Source: an uncultured Winogradskyella sp.
GTDB taxonomy: Bacteria > Bacteroidota > Bacteroidia > Flavobacteriales > Flavobacteriaceae
Direction of reading: 5' to 3'
DNA length: 64,000 nucleotides
Assembly: GCF_947496485.1 (NCBI RefSeq)
Contig: NZ_CANMCZ010000001.1
Location: forward strand, 119,596 to 183,595
A program made the position numbers and the translations under genes. A model generated the notes under the pieces. That model worked only from the letters and a program-made list of their open reading frames with translations. It made no database searches and was not told the origin of the DNA. Position 1 is the first letter of the stretch, and every line of letters starts with the position of its first letter. Below, one piece after another: positions 46,161 through 54,996 of the stretch.

Positions 46161-47411
46161 TTATTTTAATATTAATTCTTCTGTATCTCCGTAGGAATCA
46201 TAACTCGATGTAATGACTTTATCACCTACATTTAATCCTTCTACGACTTCGTAGTATTCTGTGTTTTGACTTCCTAATCTTATATTTACTTTGTAAGCAG
46301 TACTTCCATCTTCACTGACTTTAAAAATCCAGTTACCGCCAGTTTTCTGAAAGAAACCTCCTTTTGGCACTAGCAGTGCTTGCTTCTCTGCACTCAGAGC
46401 AACTCTAATTTGTAAGTTTTGTCCACGACGAATACCTTCTGGCACATCTCCTTCAAACTTCATATCAACTTGAAAACGACCATTAGTTACCTGAGTAAAT
46501 ACTTTCTTAATGACTAAAGTGTAAGTCTTTCCGTTGAGTGAAAAGGTTCCGGTTTGCCCATTATAAATTCTAGAGATGTAATGTTCATCGATATCAACTC
46601 TTACTTTATAACCACTAGTCACATCAACTTGTCCTAATCGTGTACCTTTAGTTATTGACTGACCGATTTCAGCATCAAGCGACGTTAATTGTCCGTCAAT
46701 TGGTGCTCTTACCACTAAATCTCCTACTTTTTTGCGCATTAATTCTAAAGCACTTTGTGTTCTGGCATAAGAGCTTTTAGCTTGGTTAATTTCGAGTTTT
46801 GAAGAGATAGAATCTTCAGATAATACTTGCTCAGACAACTTCATACGTTGTTTTTGATATTCGAAATTATTTTTAGAAGACTCATAATCCATTCTTCCAA
46901 TAGCGCCCTTATCGTACAAACGTTTGTTTAAAGCATAAACACGTTCAGCTTCAATAAGGCTATTCTCTACATCTGTAAATTGATTTTGTCTATTGATTGT
47001 ATTCTGACGCGCTGCATTTTGAGAAATCTGCATTTGTGTCAATAAATTATAAACCGAAGTTTCTTGATTTACTAGACTTAACTCTAAATCTGTATTAGAC
47101 AATCTTAAAATTGGTTCACCTTTTTTCATCATTGCACCATCTTCAACAAATTTTTCTTCTACGCGCCCTCCTTCTAAAGCATCTAAGTAAATCGTAGTTA
47201 TTGGTAATACAATTCCGTTTACTGGAATATTTTCTTGGAATACATCATTAGTAATTGTATTTATTGAAATACGTTCTTTTTCAACATTCAATTTAGAGCC
47301 ACCAGAAGTGTTCATAATTACAAAGGCAATTAAAGCTAAGATTGCTATACCTCCGCCGATTACCAGTAATCGTGATTGTGAAAATTTTTTCTTTTTAATT
47401 GGAACGTCCAT
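46161..47411 (-). CDS. HlyD/MacA-type periplasmic adaptor protein
   Basis: From the ATG at 47411 the product has 416 residues: a short Lys-rich cytoplasmic start (MDVPIKKKKFSQSR), one membrane helix (about 14-33), a lipoyl/barrel-sandwich domain split by a coiled-coil hairpin (about 100-205, rich in Q/N/R heptads), and beta-barrel and membrane-proximal domains (VRAPIDGQLTSLDAEIGQSI). A longer frame from 47480 exists but would begin upstream of the predicted promoter at 47442-47456, so I chose 47411. It should bridge the permeases and the TolC-like channel. It is the first gene of the first export unit. Confidence 0.92.
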   Translation of the reverse strand: MDVPIKKKKFSQSRLLVIGGGIAILALIAFVIMNTSGGSKLNVEKERISINTITNDVFQENIPVNGIVLPITTIYLDALEGGRVEEKFVEDGAMMKKGEPILRLSNTDLELSLVNQETSVYNLLTQMQISQNAARQNTINRQNQFTDVENSLIEAERVYALNKRLYDKGAIGRMDYESSKNNFEYQKQRMKLSEQVLSEDSISSKLEINQAKSSYARTQSALELMRKKVGDLVVRAPIDGQLTSLDAEIGQSITKGTRLGQVDVTSGYKVRVDIDEHYISRIYNGQTGTFSLNGKTYTLVIKKVFTQVTNGRFQVDMKFEGDVPEGIRRGQNLQIRVALSAEKQALLVPKGGFFQKTGGNWIFKVSEDGSTAYKVNIRLGSQNTEYYEVVEGLNVGDKVITSSYDSYGDTEELILK

Positions 47412-47441
47412 TTTTGGTTTTTTAATTATGTTATTTATATA

Positions 47442-47456
47442 GTTAAGATTATGCCA
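47442..47456 (-). promoter_or_regulatory. Sigma-54-like promoter of the adaptor gene
   Basis: Minus-strand TGGCATAATCTTAAC followed by TATATAA. Same element as at 28064 and 48854. It lies about 30 bp before the ATG at 47411 and supports that start. Confidence 0.65.
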
Positions 47457-47508
47457 AACACTTAAATAATTAAAAATCAAATACTTAAAGTTTGTGATAA
47501 AAATAGAA

Positions 47509-47548
47509 GTGTTCGATTTTGATACACTTTTTGTTCATAATCGAACAC
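47509..47548 (-). promoter_or_regulatory. Enhancer-like 40-bp inverted repeat upstream of the adaptor gene
   Basis: Ends GTGTTCGATTTTGA and TCATAATCGAACAC. It is 52 bp upstream of the TGGCAT element and directly abuts the stop codon of the serine hydrolase gene. Confidence 0.75.
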
Positions 47549-48790
47549 CTATTTTTTTAATTTATTTTCAAATTCTAGTATAGATTTCCACACCGCTTTT
47601 ATGTAAGGCACTACTATTTCCTCTTTATAGTCAATATCTGTGTTAATCATTAACAACTTTCCGATTTTAGTTTCGGGATTAAAATATAGCATTGCTAACG
47701 AGCCTAAATCTGAACCATTATGACCAATCAATAAATCTGAAGAACCAATGAAATTATTATTGTACTCAACAAAAATTCCTACATTTATTCTACCGCTTTC
47801 ATTTATATTGTTTTCGAAACGTTTTTCAAAAAACATCTCGTAACTATTTTTTGTTAACAATGTCCCTTTTCCATCATAACCCTTCATCAATTCCGCTAAA
47901 TATTTACTCAAATCTTCACTAGAAGTAAGTAAGCCTCCATTTGGATAGGAAATACATTCGTAATCTGCAATTTTTTGACCTTTAAAAAGGTAAAATTTTG
48001 ACCGTCTTAATGAATCAACTTCTTTAAGTGACCATGCCGAATCCCTCATATTTAATGGGTCGAAAATATGTTTTTTAGTAAATTCCTTAAATGACATACC
48101 TGATGCTTGAGCGATTATCAACGCACACAAATCTGCCCCATAATTTGTATATTCAAATGTTGATCCTGGTTTGTTATCTGAAAATGCTTCTTCAGTATAC
48201 CATTTCCCTTCTTTTGATAATGAAGCTTCTAGAAAATCTATAAAAGAAATTCTTTTATCAGGTTTTTGAAAATGTGTAAAAGGTACCTCATCGTCTTCAA
48301 CTTTCTCATTTTCTAGAATAAATCCTTTTAAATAATTCTCTTCATAATCTACTATTGAAGAAGAATGTGTTGCTAATTGTAAAATGGTAATTGGAATCTC
48401 AGGATGATTGGGATTCACAACTTCAAAAGGTAAATAATTATTGATTGGGTCATTCAAATTTAGTTTACCCAATTCTTGCGCTTTTAATAAAGCAATTCCA
48501 ATGAATGTTTTAGAAACAGATCCTACGTTTTGAATGGTATTGGTTTTATAAAGTTTTTTGTTTTTTGAATCTGCATATCCAAAGCCTTCATTGTAAAGTA
48601 CCTTGTCCTGATCTATTACAGCTACTGAAAAACCGACGAGCTCATCATCACTATTTGCAGCTACAAGACTATGTGTTAAGGAATCTTTGAGTTTTATCTG
48701 GTTATGATCTTGTTTATCATTTTGTCCATTTCCTTGTTTAGATGAAAACAGTGAAGCGATTAAAAGTAAAATTAGTACTGGATTGTTCAT
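47549..48790 (-). CDS. Exported serine hydrolase (class C beta-lactamase / PBP-like)
   Basis: A 413-residue protein with a signal peptide (LILLLIASLFSSKQGNGQ). The SxxK motif is SVSKTF, the YxN motif is in FEYTNYGADL, and the third motif is HNG in GHNGSDLG. These enzymes include D-amino-acid or peptide hydrolases, esterases and beta-lactamases; the substrate cannot be told from sequence. It has the same enhancer and promoter arrangement as the permease units, so it probably belongs to the same regulon and may process the exported or sensed compound (inference). Confidence 0.88.
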   Translation of the reverse strand: MNNPVLILLLIASLFSSKQGNGQNDKQDHNQIKLKDSLTHSLVAANSDDELVGFSVAVIDQDKVLYNEGFGYADSKNKKLYKTNTIQNVGSVSKTFIGIALLKAQELGKLNLNDPINNYLPFEVVNPNHPEIPITILQLATHSSSIVDYEENYLKGFILENEKVEDDEVPFTHFQKPDKRISFIDFLEASLSKEGKWYTEEAFSDNKPGSTFEYTNYGADLCALIIAQASGMSFKEFTKKHIFDPLNMRDSAWSLKEVDSLRRSKFYLFKGQKIADYECISYPNGGLLTSSEDLSKYLAELMKGYDGKGTLLTKNSYEMFFEKRFENNINESGRINVGIFVEYNNNFIGSSDLLIGHNGSDLGSLAMLYFNPETKIGKLLMINTDIDYKEEIVVPYIKAVWKSILEFENKLKK

Positions 48791-48853
48791 TGTATTATTT
48801 TTTTATGTTTTAGAAAGACTAAACCTTTTAGTTCATATCCTACTCATTCAATA

Positions 48854-48868
48854 GTCAATACAATGCCA
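48854..48868 (-). promoter_or_regulatory. Sigma-54-like promoter of the serine hydrolase gene
   Basis: Minus-strand TGGCATTGTATTGAC followed by TAT. The third copy of the element; here the downstream part reads TTGAC. A leader of about 50 nt would precede the ATG at 48790. Confidence 0.6.
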
Positions 48869-48920
48869 TAAAAACAAATAACTGATAATCAGATATTTAA
48901 TATTAAAAACTAAAAATAAA

Positions 48921-48960
48921 GTGTTCGCTTTTAAGACACTCTATGTCCGAAAATGCACAC
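48921..48960. promoter_or_regulatory. Enhancer-like 40-bp site between serine hydrolase and response regulator genes
   Basis: Begins GTGTTCGCTTTTAAGACAC and ends TCCGAAAATGCACAC. It is 52 bp from the TGGCAT element of the hydrolase promoter. It is also 70 bp upstream of the regulator ATG, so it could serve autoregulation in the other direction, but I see no TGGCAT element on the plus strand. Confidence 0.7.
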
Positions 48961-49030
48961 TTTTATATACTGTAAAAATTTTGGTTTTCTAATTTTTATT
49001 AGCTGAATATAATATCGTAATATTGTATTG

Positions 49031-50380
49031 ATGGTATTAAAAAACGCAACGATATTAGTTATTGATGATGATGTTGATGTGCTTACTGCACTTCGACTTC
49101 TATTAAAGCCACTTGTTAAAGATGTTGTTACGGAAAAGAATCCTAGTAATATTACTTCTCAAATTGAAAGCAAAGCGTTCGACATTATCATACTAGACAT
49201 GAATTTCAGTGGTCTAGTAAATACTGGTAATGAAGGTATATTTTGGCTTAATAAAATCCGAAAACAAAAACCAGAGACTTCTGTGATTTTGATGACTGCC
49301 TACGCAGATATTGACTTAGCCATTAGAGGACTTAAAGAAGGAGCTTCGGACTTTTTAGTAAAGCCTTGGAAGAATGAAAAAATAATCAATACAATAACTT
49401 CAATATTAGAATCTAAGAAATCCAATTCTAGTAAGAAAGCCAGTCTAAACTCTAGTAGTATAGAGATTATTGGAGAAAGTGACGTCATGAAAGATGTCTT
49501 TGTAAAGCTTAAAAAAGTAGCACCAACAGATGCCAATGTTTTAGTACTTGGTGAAAATGGTACAGGTAAAGATTTAATTGCGAGAGCGCTACATGATAAT
49601 TCAAATAGACGAGATAAACCATTTGTAAAAGTAGATGTTGGAGCTTTAACAGCTTCGCTTTTTGAAAGTGAATTGTTTGGTTATAAAAAAGGAGCTTTTA
49701 CAGATGCTCGCGAAGATCGCGAAGGCCGATTTGAAGCTGCTAACGGCGGAACTTTATTTCTGGATGAAATAGGGAATATTACACTTGGTCAGCAAGTACG
49801 TCTTTTAACAGCTTTACAAAACAGACAGGTAACCCCTTTAGGCTCTAACCAAGCCATTGATATTGATATTCGGTTAGTTTGTGCTACTAATGTTGACCCA
49901 AAAACGTTAGCAGATGAAAGTAAATTCAGAAAAGATTTAATTTATAGAATTAATACCGTAGATATTATTGTTCCACCTTTAAGAGATCGCGGAACTGATA
50001 TCACAGAACTGTCTAAGCATTTTGTTTCAGTCTATGCTGAAAAATATAATAAGAATGGATTTTCTTTTGATCCTGGATTTATTTCAAAATTAAAAAAGCA
50101 CGATTTTCCTGGTAATGTAAGAGAACTTCAATATGTTTTAGAGCGTGCAGTAATAATGACAGATGGTAACACTTTAAAACCTGAAGATTTAGTCTTCTCT
50201 TCTATTGAGCGTTCAACAAATTCTAGTTCTCAAAGTACTACGATGAATTTAGACGATATTGAAAAAAATGCTATACTCACTGTCCTAGAAAAAAATAAAG
50301 GAAATGTTTCTAAATCTGCAAAAGAACTAGGAATCACCAGAGCTGCCTTATATAGACGATTAGACAAATATGAACTTTAA
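49031..50380 (+). CDS. NtrC-type response regulator (sigma-54 activator)
   Basis: A 449-residue protein from the ATG at 49031; an in-frame TTG three bases earlier is unlikely. The receiver domain has the acidic pocket D12-D14, phosphoacceptor D56, T89 and K111. The AAA+ domain has Walker A GENGTGKD (174-181) and Walker B GGTLFLDEIGN. The sigma-54 contact loop reads GAFTDA (221-226) instead of GAFTGA. A Fis-type HTH (KNKGNVSKSAKELGITRAAL) ends the protein. Its last 11 bases overlap the kinase gene. It is the obvious candidate to bind the three GTGTTCG sites. Confidence 0.95.
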   Translation: MVLKNATILVIDDDVDVLTALRLLLKPLVKDVVTEKNPSNITSQIESKAFDIIILDMNFSGLVNTGNEGIFWLNKIRKQKPETSVILMTAYADIDLAIRGLKEGASDFLVKPWKNEKIINTITSILESKKSNSSKKASLNSSSIEIIGESDVMKDVFVKLKKVAPTDANVLVLGENGTGKDLIARALHDNSNRRDKPFVKVDVGALTASLFESELFGYKKGAFTDAREDREGRFEAANGGTLFLDEIGNITLGQQVRLLTALQNRQVTPLGSNQAIDIDIRLVCATNVDPKTLADESKFRKDLIYRINTVDIIVPPLRDRGTDITELSKHFVSVYAEKYNKNGFSFDPGFISKLKKHDFPGNVRELQYVLERAVIMTDGNTLKPEDLVFSSIERSTNSSSQSTTMNLDDIEKNAILTVLEKNKGNVSKSAKELGITRAALYRRLDKYEL

Positions 50381-51713
50381 AGGCTACATTTTTAGACTCT
50401 TTTTAAGAATATTACTTTTAGTAGCTCTTATACTAACTTTAGGCTATACTATTTATATAAAGCAAAGTGTTTATGTGGCGCTTACAAGCTTAGCACTACT
50501 CTATCTCATCATTAATACTTACAGTTTTGTAAAGCGTCGTTTTGTAGCGATGGATGATTTTTTTGAAGCTGTAAAATATCGTGATTTTTCTAGGTGGTTT
50601 CCAGAAGATAGAGGCCCAAAAGACATTCGATTTTTATATACTGGTTTTAATGAAATTAATAGAACCATAAAGGAAATCAATTCGCAGAACGAGGCACAAT
50701 ACGTCTATCTTCAGAAGATTTTAGAAATGGTAGATATAGGAATTATTGCCTATAATCTAGAAAGTGGTGATGTACTTTGGAGCAATGATTATTTTGGAGA
50801 AACATTGGGTATGCCCTCTTTTAAAAATATTCGATTTGTTGAAAACAGAAAACCAGAGTTATTCAATACCATTTTTGAAACCTACCATAGAGAACCAGAT
50901 TCTATTTCAGTAGCACTTCAAAATGAAAAAATAAAAGTATTGATTTCTGATACTGTTTTTCAAGTTGATGATGATGCTTTTAAATTAATTGTCATTCAGA
51001 ATATAGATGATACTTTAAATAAAAATGAATCTGAAGCCTGGAAGAAATTATTAAGTGTTATGACACACGAAATAATGAATTCTATTGCACCTATTTCGTC
51101 ATTAGCAGATACACTTCAAAGAAATGTACAGCTAAATTTAGATGATCCAAGTGAGCATCAACTTGAGCTTGAAGACTTAAATTCTGGTATAAAAACTATT
51201 AAAAACAGAAGTGAAGGTTTATTGAAATTTGCAAAAACATATCGCAGTTTAAATAAGGTTACGCATTTAAATTTGCAAAGAATAAAAGTTTTAGAGCTTT
51301 TTAAGAACATTCAATTATTAATGGAGCCATCCATTAAAGCTAAAAATATTGCAGTTGATTTCAAAATTTCATCTCCTAAACTAGAACTAGATATAGATAC
51401 ACACCTCATAGAGCAAGTTTTAATAAACCTCATATTAAACGCGGTAGATGCTTGCAAAAATAAAGCGGACGCACAAATAAAAATACAAGCATCACAGTCA
51501 CCAACACGAGATATTATGATTAAGGTTTATGATAATGGCTCTGGTATTCCACAAGATATTTTAGAAAACATTTTTGTGCCATTTTTTACTAGTAAAGCCA
51601 CAGGTAGTGGTATAGGATTAAGCCTTTGTAAACAAATTATGCTACTTCACAAAGGGCGAATTGTAGTCAATAGTATTGAAAATGAAGGCACAGTTTTTAG
51701 CTTGGTTTTTTAA
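50370..51713 (+). CDS. NtrY-like sensor histidine kinase
   Basis: A 447-residue protein with two adjacent membrane helices (about 8-29 and 35-52) and almost no periplasmic loop, which suggests sensing within the membrane or through partner proteins. A HAMP-like linker and a PAS-like domain (about 110-215) follow. The phospho-accepting His is H233 in [11 protein letters not shown]. The ATPase domain has the N-box [17 protein letters not shown] and GSGIGLSL. It pairs with the overlapping NtrC-type regulator. A permease of the array could pass the signal, as in BceS-BceAB systems; that is speculation. Confidence 0.93.
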   Translation: MNFKGYIFRLFLRILLLVALILTLGYTIYIKQSVYVALTSLALLYLIINTYSFVKRRFVAMDDFFEAVKYRDFSRWFPEDRGPKDIRFLYTGFNEINRTIKEINSQNEAQYVYLQKILEMVDIGIIAYNLESGDVLWSNDYFGETLGMPSFKNIRFVENRKPELFNTIFETYHREPDSISVALQNEKIKVLISDTVFQVDDDAFKLIVIQNIDDTLNKNESEAWKKLLSVMTHEIMNSIAPISSLADTLQRNVQLNLDDPSEHQLELEDLNSGIKTIKNRSEGLLKFAKTYRSLNKVTHLNLQRIKVLELFKNIQLLMEPSIKAKNIAVDFKISSPKLELDIDTHLIEQVLINLILNAVDACKNKADAQIKIQASQSPTRDIMIKVYDNGSGIPQDILENIFVPFFTSKATGSGIGLSLCKQIMLLHKGRIVVNSIENEGTVFSLVF

Positions 51714-51738
51714 TTTGCAGGACAGATAATTCATAACT

Positions 51739-52467
51739 ATGGAAAAAACAGTTTCAGAAGCTATTGCTTATAGACGTTCAACACGAGTTTATAAAAATGA
51801 ACCTATTGATTCAGAAAAAGTAAAACAATGTTTGGTCAATGCTTCGCTAGCACCAACGAGTAGTAATTTACAGCTTTGGGAATTTTATCATGTAACCTCA
51901 AAAGATAAACTTGAAGCACTTTCTAAAGCCTGTTTTGATCAAAATGCAGCGAAAACAGCTCAACAATTGGTTGTCGTTGTAACTCGCAAAGATTTGTGGC
52001 GAAAACGTGCCAAAGCCAATATTCAATTTCTAAATAAAGTCTATAACAAAGAAGGTCTAAGCGAACGCGATTTGAAACGCAAAAAAATGGCTACCAATTA
52101 TTATGGTAAGTTAATACCAACTATCTATACAGATTTTCTTGGAATTTTAGGTTATGTAAAGTTTTTTATATTCCAAATTGTAGGATTATTTAAGCCCATA
52201 TATAGACAAACACGTCAAAGTGATATGCGCATTGTTGCTCATAAAAGTGCTGGTTTAGCGGCGCAAAACTTTATGATCAGTATGGCAGCCATTGGTTATG
52301 ATACATGCCCAATGGAAGGTAGCGATACACTCAGAGTAAAACAAATACTTAACTTACCAGGAGGTGCAGAAATTAATATGGTTATTGGTTGTGGAATACG
52401 AGAGGACGTTGGTATTTACGGTCCTCGTTTTAGGATTCCTTTTGAAGATGTTTATTTTGAGGTCTAA
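51739..52467 (+). CDS. Nitroreductase-family flavoprotein
   Basis: A 242-residue protein. The FMN-binding start RRSTRVYKNEPI and the following LAPTSSNLQLWEF are typical, and the glycine-rich C-terminal part (VIGCGIREDVGIYGPRFRIP) closes the fold. An insertion of about 40 residues with an aromatic hydrophobic stretch (YVKFFIFQIVGLFKPIYR) may touch the membrane. It lies 25 bp after the kinase gene and may share its transcript. It ends one base before the convergent DsbD gene. Substrate unknown. Confidence 0.87.
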   Translation: MEKTVSEAIAYRRSTRVYKNEPIDSEKVKQCLVNASLAPTSSNLQLWEFYHVTSKDKLEALSKACFDQNAAKTAQQLVVVVTRKDLWRKRAKANIQFLNKVYNKEGLSERDLKRKKMATNYYGKLIPTIYTDFLGILGYVKFFIFQIVGLFKPIYRQTRQSDMRIVAHKSAGLAAQNFMISMAAIGYDTCPMEGSDTLRVKQILNLPGGAEINMVIGCGIREDVGIYGPRFRIPFEDVYFEV

Positions 52468-54438
52468 TTACTTCTTAAAATTATCCAATCCAGTTTTAAG
52501 CCATTCCAAATATACATCAGCATTAGGCTCGTAGGCATTAGTAACGTTTAATAGCTCCATATTATGATTTACTAATACATAGTAGGGTTGAGAGTTGTTT
52601 TGGAAATTTATGGTTTGTAATGTTCCCCATTTATCACCAACAGTCTCAATATCCTTTACTGTACCATTAGCTCTTAAATACTGAAATTGTTCATCCTCAG
52701 ATAATTCCTTCTTATCGTCCACGTAAAGGGAAATAATAATATAATTGTCTTGAAGCATATCATATACCTCAGAAGTGCTCCACACTTGCTCTTCCATCTT
52801 TCTGCAATTGACGCAAGCCCAACCTGTGAAATCCAATAAAATAGGTTTGTTCTCAAACTTAGCCGCAGCAATACCTTGTTCTAAATCTTTATTACAGTTT
52901 AAATCGAGAGGACATTCAGATGCTTTATCGTATAAACTATAAAACATAGGTGGTGGAAAACCACTCAACAGTTTCAAATTGGTATGTTTTGTATTTGTCA
53001 ATCCAGGTATTAAATAAATGACAAATGCAATCACTAAAATACCAGTGGTAATTCTTCCTTTACTCAATTTTTGAAGTGGACCATCGTGTGGAAACTTAAT
53101 TTTTCCGAAAAGATATAACACCAATCCTATTCCGATTATAATCCAAAGACCAATAAATACTTCACGCTTTAAAAGTCCCCAATGTTCTACTAAATCTGCA
53201 TTAGATAGGAATTTAAGTGCTAAACCTAATTCAATAAAACCTAAAACAACCTTTACTGTATTTAACCATCCACCAGACTTTGGTAACGAATTTAACCATT
53301 TTGGGAACATGGCAAACAAAGTAAATGGTAAAGCCAATGCTAAACCAAAGCCACTCATACCCATAGTTAATTGTGTTGCTCCTCCATCTGCTGTTAACGA
53401 ACTACCTAAGAGTGTTCCTAAAATTGGTCCTGTACAGGAAAAGGATACAATAGCTAAAGTTAGAGCCATAAAGAAGACACCAATAAAACCACCAATTTTA
53501 TTGGCTTTACTATCCATTGCAGCACTCCAAGATTGTGGTAAGGTTAATTCATAATAACCAAAAAATGAAAATGCAAAAGCTATAAATATGACAAAGAATA
53601 TAATATTCAATGTCACATTAGTTGAAATATTATTTAAAATTCCTGGATCTAACGAATCCATTAAATGGAAAGGCAAACTTAATAATGCATAAATTAGAAA
53701 GATAAAGAAGCCATATAATACAGAATTAAATATCCCTGTTTTAGAATCGCCTGCACTCTTAGTGAAAAAAGATACAGTTAAAGGAATCATAGGGAACACA
53801 CAAGGTGTTAATAAGGCTATAAGACCGCCTAAAAAACCAAGAAAAAATATACTTAGATTACTTTGCTCCTCTACGGTTTGTTTTTCGTATTTATCCCAAC
53901 CTGTAACATTTAGATTGAGTGACTCAGATAATTGTTTGCTTCTATCATCTATAGAAATTTCTTTTTTCGCTATTTCTGAACCATCTAATGATAAGTTAAA
54001 TGTATTCTCTCCAAGAATACATTTTGAGTCATCACAGGTTTGATAATCAACAGAAACTTCAATCTGTTTAAGATTACCGTTTAATAGTTTTATCTTTTGT
54101 GTAAAAACAGCTTTGTCCTTAAATTTCACTACATCCTCTTCAAAGATCTTATCAAAAATAGGAGCTACGTTAGGCTCAGAAGTTTCACCTATTAACTCAT
54201 AGTTATTCTCTTGATTTTTAAAATCGAAAAATGTAGTTGGTGCAAATCCGCCATTAGATTTTTGAGAATAAATAGACCAACCACTATCTATATTGGCCTT
54301 AAAAATAAGATTGTATTCAGTATCGGAAACTTTCTCAACAGAAGATTCCCATTTAGTAGGTTCTAATTCTTGAGAATATAAATTGAATGAAAAACATAAC
54401 GCCAAAAGGCTAAGTAGAAGTACTTTTTTTAAGCTCAT
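52468..54438 (-). CDS. dsbD: Thiol:disulfide interchange protein DsbD
   Basis: From the ATG at 54438 the protein has 656 residues: a signal peptide (LLLSLLALCFSFNLYSQ), a periplasmic alpha domain with Cys pair CDDSKC, a membrane domain with redox cysteines in TPCVFPMIP and SFSCTGPILG, and a C-terminal thioredoxin domain with ACVNCRKME. It moves electrons from cytoplasmic thioredoxin to periplasmic thiols. A start at 54459 would lie inside the TACATTTG -7 box (54457-54464), so it was rejected. The nearby thioredoxin-fold lipoprotein at 56088 is a plausible partner. Confidence 0.93.
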   Translation of the reverse strand: MSLKKVLLLSLLALCFSFNLYSQELEPTKWESSVEKVSDTEYNLIFKANIDSGWSIYSQKSNGGFAPTTFFDFKNQENNYELIGETSEPNVAPIFDKIFEEDVVKFKDKAVFTQKIKLLNGNLKQIEVSVDYQTCDDSKCILGENTFNLSLDGSEIAKKEISIDDRSKQLSESLNLNVTGWDKYEKQTVEEQSNLSIFFLGFLGGLIALLTPCVFPMIPLTVSFFTKSAGDSKTGIFNSVLYGFFIFLIYALLSLPFHLMDSLDPGILNNISTNVTLNIIFFVIFIAFAFSFFGYYELTLPQSWSAAMDSKANKIGGFIGVFFMALTLAIVSFSCTGPILGTLLGSSLTADGGATQLTMGMSGFGLALALPFTLFAMFPKWLNSLPKSGGWLNTVKVVLGFIELGLALKFLSNADLVEHWGLLKREVFIGLWIIIGIGLVLYLFGKIKFPHDGPLQKLSKGRITTGILVIAFVIYLIPGLTNTKHTNLKLLSGFPPPMFYSLYDKASECPLDLNCNKDLEQGIAAAKFENKPILLDFTGWACVNCRKMEEQVWSTSEVYDMLQDNYIIISLYVDDKKELSEDEQFQYLRANGTVKDIETVGDKWGTLQTINFQNNSQPYYVLVNHNMELLNVTNAYEPNADVYLEWLKTGLDNFKK

Positions 54439-54456
54439 ATACAAAATGTTAATGCA

Positions 54457-54464
54457 CAAATGTA
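54457..54464 (-). promoter_or_regulatory. -7 box of the dsbD promoter
   Basis: Minus-strand TACATTTG is an exact TAnnTTTG match 18 bp before the ATG at 54438. No clear TTG was found at the -33 position. Confidence 0.5.
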
Positions 54465-54547
54465 AGAGATGTGTTTTTATTAATGGTTAACAGTCGTCTA
54501 ATTTATAAAAACCTTAGGAATTAAGGTTATTTTATTTAGGCATAAAA

Positions 54548-54569
54548 AAACCGAACATTTGTTCGGTTT
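54548..54569 (-). terminator. Terminator after the rhodanese lipoprotein gene
   Basis: AAACCGAAC / GTTCGGTTT stem with a 4-nt loop, followed on the minus strand by a seven-T run. It lies 6 bp after the stop codon of the gene at 54576. Confidence 0.85.
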
Positions 54570-54575
54570 ATATAT

Positions 54576-54986
54576 TTAAGATTTTACTTCAATCTTTATT
54601 TTATCGGAATGTTTCCATTTAGAGATTCCGCCTTCGAGATCATATATTTTTTCAAAACCAGCGTCTTTAAGTTTTTTAGCACACTTAGCACTTCTATTAC
54701 CACCTTTGCAGTAAAGTATTACTGGCTTTGCTTTATCTAATTTTGTTATATCCTCATCAAAAGTTGGTGATTGAAAATCTATATTCTGGGAATTAGCAAT
54801 ACGCACTTCTTCGTGCTCCTTTGGAGTTCTAACATCTACCAACTGTGCATCTTCTAACTCTAATATGGATTGCATTTCTTCAGCTGTAACTAATTTTACT
54901 TCTGTATTTTCTAGTTTAGAGTCAATACAGCTTACACTAAAGCTTATTGCTCCTAAAAGACAACAAATGATTATTAATTTTTTCAT
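54576..54986 (-). CDS. Rhodanese-like lipoprotein
   Basis: A 136-residue protein with a lipoprotein leader (AISFSVSC) and one rhodanese domain. The active-site loop is CKGGNRS and the CH2-type motif LVDVRTPKEHEEVRI is intact. Sulfurtransferase or persulfide handling in the periplasm is likely. It lies 10 bp after a cytoplasmic rhodanese gene, so the pair is an operon spanning both sides of the inner membrane. Confidence 0.9.
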   Translation of the reverse strand: MKKLIIICCLLGAISFSVSCIDSKLENTEVKLVTAEEMQSILELEDAQLVDVRTPKEHEEVRIANSQNIDFQSPTFDEDITKLDKAKPVILYCKGGNRSAKCAKKLKDAGFEKIYDLEGGISKWKHSDKIKIEVKS

Positions 54987-54996
54987 GATTTTTTTA

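Noticed and set aside
47412-47480. Longer start for the HlyD-type adaptor at 47480
   Set aside because: The extension would cover the TGGCAT promoter element conserved at three sites. The ATG at 47411 gives the usual short basic start before the membrane helix.
54439-54459. Longer start for DsbD at 54459
   Set aside because: It falls in a perfect TACATTTG -7 box. The ATG at 54438 begins directly with a signal peptide.
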